A stretch of DNA of 64,000 nt from Kalaharituber pfeilii (lineage: Eukaryota; Ascomycota; Pezizomycetes; Pezizales; Pezizaceae): contig WHUZ01000015.1 in NCBI GenBank assembly GCA_015179045.1, positions 310,001-374,000 of the forward strand, read 5' to 3'. Positions 58,581-64,000 of this stretch are shown piece after piece. A program made the position numbers and the translations under genes. How positions within the stretch are numbered: the first letter of the stretch is position 1; every line of letters starts with the position of its first letter. The notes beneath the pieces were generated by a model that was not told the DNA's origin, searched no databases, and was given only the letters and a program-made list of their open reading frames with translations.

Positions 58581-61500
58581 GAAGAGTACATCAGATCGTA
58601 ACTCAGCGCATGGTTTGCAGTAATTTACGCGGATATTGTTACCGCAGCTCACGCATAGGGATTATTTAAGCTTCAAAATACACGGTACCACTCAAAACTG
58701 GAAAATACAGAAGGCACATGAATTGCGTGAATCGGTTTGTTGTCTTGGATAGAGTCACCATATTCTCCGTGACAATTTGATGGACCATGTGTGAATGATT
58801 AAGAATGGGCAATGTTCCCGTATTCAGAAACGAGCGAGGAGTTTATGTTTGTGGGACGCCGTAGGGCTAAATACCAACCAGACTGGCTAAATGCCATCTA
58901 TTTTTCTACTCAAGTTGAGCAACACCCCAGGTGCCATGGGATGCTAATAACCTATGGAAGGATTGTGAAGACTTAAGGTTTATCTCGGGCCGGTAGAGAT
59001 ACGGTACACTTGATCGAAGCGGGTGAGATCGTAATTCCAACTCATATCGCTTAACGTTGTCAAGACCAGGAGACAACTTTAGTAGTACCTTGCAATATTG
59101 CGAATTAGCTGACGATTCGTATCGCGGGAAACGACGCGGGTCGTCCATCTGGTTTAATATGTAACGGTTCGGTCGACTTTTCACTCTGGTGGTTGCACAA
59201 TGTGCAAAGCTCTTCATAGTAATTTACTCATTCGATATTTAAGGCTGTGCCGCATACAAGACGATTATTTCTATCCTTGCTTATCTATCTTCCATGAGTA
59301 TTAACGATGTCAGAGGCTTGCTTTACGGCAAGCAGTTGTCAATTGCATGTGCATACATGGAGGATTCCGCCCAATTACAAACATAACTCATTGCACAGCG
59401 CGCTTGTGAAGCAAAATGTTCAATCAGGCATATGTATCTAAAATTAGAAATTTGGGACACGATAAAGCAAGAAAGGCAAGAAAAGTAAAGGAAAAAGAAA
59501 AGGAAGGAAATGAAACAGAACAGAGCGCTACGTTTGTGAAGACTATCTGACACAGAGAAGATATCCAGATTGAATATCACTTTACGGGGGGACCTTGGCG
59601 AATGGGAGTGCTGCTTACGACGCAATCTTTCTAGCTTCTGGACCGAATGGTACTAAAAGCGGAGCACATGCCATCTGAGGCTTGCAGGTGTTGGGGTGTT
59701 GGCAGATTTGGTAGTGTATTTATTGCGGCCTATTAAATTGATTTCAGAGGAAGTTACATACATAGGTGAGTGGATAAGCTACTCGACGGGCATTTCACCA
59801 CTATGCCAAAGTAAAAAATGTTCCGGCCAATGCATCCCAAAACACTAAATAGTGCGACATAGAAAGGCAAGAGAGGCAGTGTGACGCACATAAGAAGCGA
59901 AAGAAATGAAGCCCAGGCTCGTGGACATAATAACCTCCAGTACTTTTCTAGCTCCCTTCGAACTAGTTGGTTGAATAAACGAAACCATCCTAACTCTTAT
60001 TTGAAAGAACTCTTGGCCAATGCAGGGTTCGTTAGCTATGGCATCTAAATATTGGTACATTTCATGTGTACGCTCCTGTGGGGTACATGCCAGAGCGATA
60101 TATCTGGTTTATCCACCTGCTGCTGCGGTTTGAAAAACTCATTTGCGGATTATCATGCAGGAATGGTGTGTGCAGAGGTGGTTGAATTTTTTTTTCGTGA
60201 TAAAAATCCCATTATTGGTGGTGGTCCCGACCCGCGTTCTGCTTTCGCATCTGCACACCGCGTACCACCGATATATCGGCAGACTAAAAAACCTGCAGGC
60301 GGAGACTTTTGTTTGAAGAAATATTACTGCCCTATATCAAATTTAACTGCATGTAAGGGATTGCAATTTGACCTACTTGAATTGAGTAGAACATGTCTAC
60401 AGATTGAACTGATATCTGTGAATGAAGGACAGTGTGCACAGTTTGGATCAAGTATCGTTGATGGGAGCAGCGATTTACCTGGAACCAAAGAGGGCTGTGC
60501 GAGATCAGCTGTACCAGTTACTGCGAATACCCTTGTCATCATTTTTTGCCGATAAGATTCATGTTTCCTATGTGGAGATTAAAGTCGCTAATCGGACTCT
60601 TCTGGTTGTCGGAGTCTCAAGAATCGTATGATCTGATCCCTCACAACTTCATTCTACTACTCAATCCACAAGTAGCCAAAGTAGAAACACTCCGTTATGG
60701 CAATGCTACAATCCAAGATTCAGTAACATATTTTCAACTCCGTCGGCGATTGTGTTAATTCCTTAACTTGGCATCCTTCTATTATAGGGCTGGTTGACAT
60801 TGATATGAAGCTTTCCTCTTCTCAGGTATATCCGTATCCTTGGTGTTATCGATTGTAAACCTGGGACGGGATCTAACACCAAGATACTTTGATGGTGATA
60901 CATCAGAATATATTAAGTTGATGCCTCATTCGACTAATTGTGCAGCAAGATATACGGAGCGTATTGAGCACCGAACAAAACTGTGAAGACACATGCAATC
61001 TATGGAGGTAGAGATACATGTGAACTGTGGGTAAATACCAGCAAGAACATACCAGAGGGTGGAAACTTACGCTCTTAATACAAATATCTGCATACCTAGG
61101 TCGATAAGTCTGCAAGAATTTTAATGCTTACCTGAGGAGATGGAACTAATCTCCCCAATGTACTTTCCAATACTCCGAGATACCAAAGTACTGCGATTTA
61201 TGGACTAGTACCTGCCAATCACTTGTGAGTAGTTTATCATTGCCAGAGCGGGGTATCGATTTCAAATGCCATTGCGCAAATATTGCGGAGTTCCCAGTTA
61301 TGCCAGTGTTGGAAATCCGTATGCATACATAGTGTATGGCGTGGCGAGAATTGGTGGGAGGATTGGAGCACTAGAAGCTTGATAATCTGCCTCGTCTAAC
61401 GAAATGTCTAACTTGACAGCACGATGGGAGGTAGCTGGGTAGCTGAGATGCTGCTCAGGACCTCTTCATTAGACTTGATACCATACTAGCTCTAGCTCCT

Positions 61501-61914
61501 GAGGTTGATTTAACATCATAGCCCCCATTCAACCACTACCACGTTAAGGTTGCTGTTAGGGTACGCCTATTCATTCGAGTCTTCAAGGGGAGTGGCTAGC
61601 GTAATCATGTGCATGTGATAGGAGAAGCAAACAGAATGATATGAATCTAGCTATACCCGATTGTTCTTTAAAATACCATTTAGGAAGAATTAGTCTGGTC
61701 TTGGAGCAGGCAGGTGAAGTAGGCCTTGATGTCCCCCCTCCCCCGCGTTAAAAAGCTGCTAATCTTTGGTGTCTAGCTGTTACTCCGTACTTCCTGATAT
61801 GACAAACGTTACTGCATTGTTAGATCTCTACATATGGACACTTGCATACTGCCTGCATGATGCTTCACTTAGGTTACGCAAGCCGGCCTCGGTTGTTGTA
61901 AGCTGGTTAATTTA

Positions 61915-61977
61915 CTAGCCAGTAAAATATGTATGGGTAATTATGCGCTATGTCCGAACACATATTTTACTAGCTAG
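61915..61977. repeat. 18-bp inverted repeat
   Basis: CTAGCCAGTAAAATATGT (61915-61932) pairs with ACATATTTTACTAGCTAG (61960-61977) at 17 of 18 positions, with a 27-nt spacer. It may be a short palindromic element or a regulatory stem. Confidence 0.75.
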
Positions 61978-63770
61978 TATGTCCAGCAAGGATTATGTCG
62001 GCTTGGCATGGCCATCGGCCCAGTTGCATGGGATTGTCAACAAATACATTCAAGTGTATAAGGGCGATTCCACAGGAGATTTGAAACGACTGGTGCTACT
62101 GGTATCTGCTGCAGCTCCTCTGTATATGCGGCCTATGGCTAAGAGAGGGCAGTCAGTATGAGATGCATGACGTGATAATTGACAATGAGGCTGCGGGTTG
62201 GGTGTTGATGGACGACCCAAGATATCGCGGGCAAGGCGTCATGCTGCAAATATTGGCAAGGGTATTTCATACTAGTACGTGCACACTATACCTTATTTAT
62301 ATTTCTGTTGTGCCACATAGCCCTGAGCTGAAAATGTATGCATATTCATGTTGCTACTTGCTTGATGCTTTTCCAGCGGGGTGCGAGAGCTTGTCAGATG
62401 CCGTTCCTTGCTTTTAAGCTGCAACGTGAATTACCTTTCATGTGGGGATACTCCAAATCTCTCAAGAGTGCTGTACTGTAAGCTCACAATATAACAACAC
62501 TGCAACACAGAACTCGTGGACCGCAGGTATCATGCTGTGAACATCTACTGTGCACCTATGTCCAAGCCAGACTACAGTGCCCCACCTTCCTGCGTCAGGA
62601 AGTATCACTGGATTACTGCGACTTGAGCGAGAAGCTACGGCTCCCAGTGCGGCTTCGTACCTGAGATTCCTGAGCAGCGATGCATGCTAACGGCCGCGGG
62701 GGGGACGGCTCTAGCTTCCAGCGAAACATCAATATTGTATCAGTGCCTAGCACCAGCTGCCCGGGCAATATTTCTCATCGAGCTCGATTGCTCAGGAGCA
62801 ATATATCTAAATTAACCCTAAGGGCACAGGAAGGGCCGGCGCCAAGCTTGCTGGCAGCTGTCACTAACGCCCTCTAGGCGGTTCGCTTTCACTCGCTGCC
62901 GCATGCCCGGTTTGGATGCCAAGAAACGGGGACTGCTTTTGTTGAAAGTGGCCAATGCCAAAGTTGGTGTTATCATAGGCCATGCGCTTGATGCGTGCAT
63001 TGCAACGTTCGCGCTGCTGATTGACCGGTGCATTTCTGCTTCCACGACGCTTCCTCTCGACGGCCGCTGCATGACATTGCATTGCATGGCATGACATGGC
63101 ACTCTCGTTTCTGTAAGCTTCCGCTGGATTCACGCATGGCCTGACCGTGGGCCGGCATCATGACGGACTCTAAAGACCACAAGCAGCAACCGCTTCCGTC
63201 ACACACTCTCCCCCTGGCAGGCAGATTTCGCTCCTGTGATAGTGATGCTTGGCTATTAATTTCTGACTGCTGCTGAAGGCTACTCTCAGCAACTCCCCAC
63301 TTCTCTGCTTCGATTTCAAAATGGGCCGTAAATATTTACTGCATGCCTCTGTAAGTGATTGCCTGCTAAGTATGCTAGTATTCTTGCTTCTTCCAGTCGA
63401 TCTGACGACGAAATGCCAATCTATTCGGAACGATGCAGGTTGCCCACATGAGCGAGTTCTGGCATGCATCTACTTGCTGTAATGTCATTGATGGGAGAGG
63501 TTGATGCAAGGGAGGATAACTATAAGACAAAAGAATCTTAATCTCTGGAGCCTCTACCCCCACACACAAACACACATTCATGATCAACCTCAACTGCCAA
63601 TTCTACTCATCATCGATATCGATCATGAGGACAGTGTTCCCTAGCTTTCTCATAGCCAGATACTCGAGTCTGGCCAGTGCACCTTCCACAACCAACTTGA
63701 TTGGCACACGACCCTGTTCAGACTATCGGACAGCTTTTTTTTACGTGTATTTTAGGATCATTGGTAGCGG

Positions 63771-63786
63771 CTGGGCACGAGGCTAG
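63771..63786 (+). repeat. CTAG-ending variant of the dispersed terminal motif
   Basis: CTGGGCACGAGGCTAG resembles the motifs at 36576-36592 and, reversed, 19051-19066. No hairpin is evident directly upstream. Confidence 0.5.
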
Positions 63787-64000
63787 ATCATTGCCTTGAG
63801 CGCTGACACCCCTGGTTTGGAGCTAAAGCCAAAACTCTATCAATCTATGATACACTCCACCACACCGGCAGTCAACCACGAGGCGCTACTGTAGCTTGCA
63901 AGAATTATTCTCAAGCATACCAGGCACAAGACTACCTTACGCTTCCATACGCTTGTAAAGGTTTAATCGGACTCCTAGCACCACGAACTTTTGGAATTAA

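Larger units (their letters stand above)
51880..64000. other. Twelve-kilobase gene-poor flank upstream of nsdD
   Basis: No convincing coding region was found on either strand. Short overlapping frames around 53115-54061 come from a GC-rich stretch and have no domain. Other landmarks: the dispersed 17-mer at 56629-56645, an A-rich tract at 58519-58580, a hairpin at 61915-61977 and a CTAG-ending motif variant at 63771-63786. nsdD genes often have long 5' regions with introns and regulatory RNA, so part of this may be transcribed. I see no clear transposon coding remnants here, unlike 2-38 kb. Confidence 0.4.

Overview
This window looks like nuclear DNA of a filamentous ascomycete. The genes carry short GT-AG introns (about 45-110 nt). 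Recognisable proteins include an NsdD-type GATA factor, a STE2-class alpha-pheromone receptor and a fungal NLR-like protein. Conserved genes sit as islands in repeat-filled DNA. A Leotiomycetes/Helotiales source is a guess from gene style, not something the sequence proves.

Layout. 1-2 kb: the end of an unidentified gene, then the H/ACA snoRNP gene NHP2 (minus). 2.3-5.7 kb: a nest of transposons. A TIR element encloses a MULE-like element with 120-bp TIRs and a 9-bp target-site duplication, which carries a broken FAR1-domain gene, and an LTR-like repeat. 6-9.6 kb: minisatellite, a TA-flanked MITE, and a LINE RNase H relic. 10.5-13.8 kb: a large serine-rich protein with a hydrophobic C-terminal tail. 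15-16.2 kb: STE2. 17.7-24.6 kb: relics of a LINE, Gypsy elements and a two-gene PIF/Harbinger element; the latter is itself interrupted by a 66-bp poly(A) retroposon. 24.8-25.8 kb: dynactin p25. 27.3-27.8 kb: the telomere-capping subunit TEN1. 30.4-33.9 kb: an NLR with a HeLo-like N-terminus, NB-ARC and about ten 42-residue TPR units. 35.4-38.2 kb: a pogo-like TIR element, a solo LTR and LINE pieces. 38.6-42.9 kb: SGF29 (plus) and glutamate-cysteine ligase GCS1 (minus), convergent, each with several apparent one-base losses. 43.5-50.2 kb: a repeat copy and DNA with no convincing gene. 50.2-51.9 kb: nsdD (minus). 51.9-64 kb: about 12 kb with no gene I can support.

The host genes do not form an obvious pathway cluster. 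They are housekeeping genes (snoRNP, SAGA, dynactin, telomere, glutathione) together with sexual-development genes (STE2, nsdD) and a candidate cell-death or allorecognition receptor. The richest signal is the transposon layering: one insertion can be dated against an uninterrupted repeat copy in the same window, another has a clean target-site duplication, and a hairpin-plus-terminal-motif family recurs through the window and may mark Helitron-like ends.
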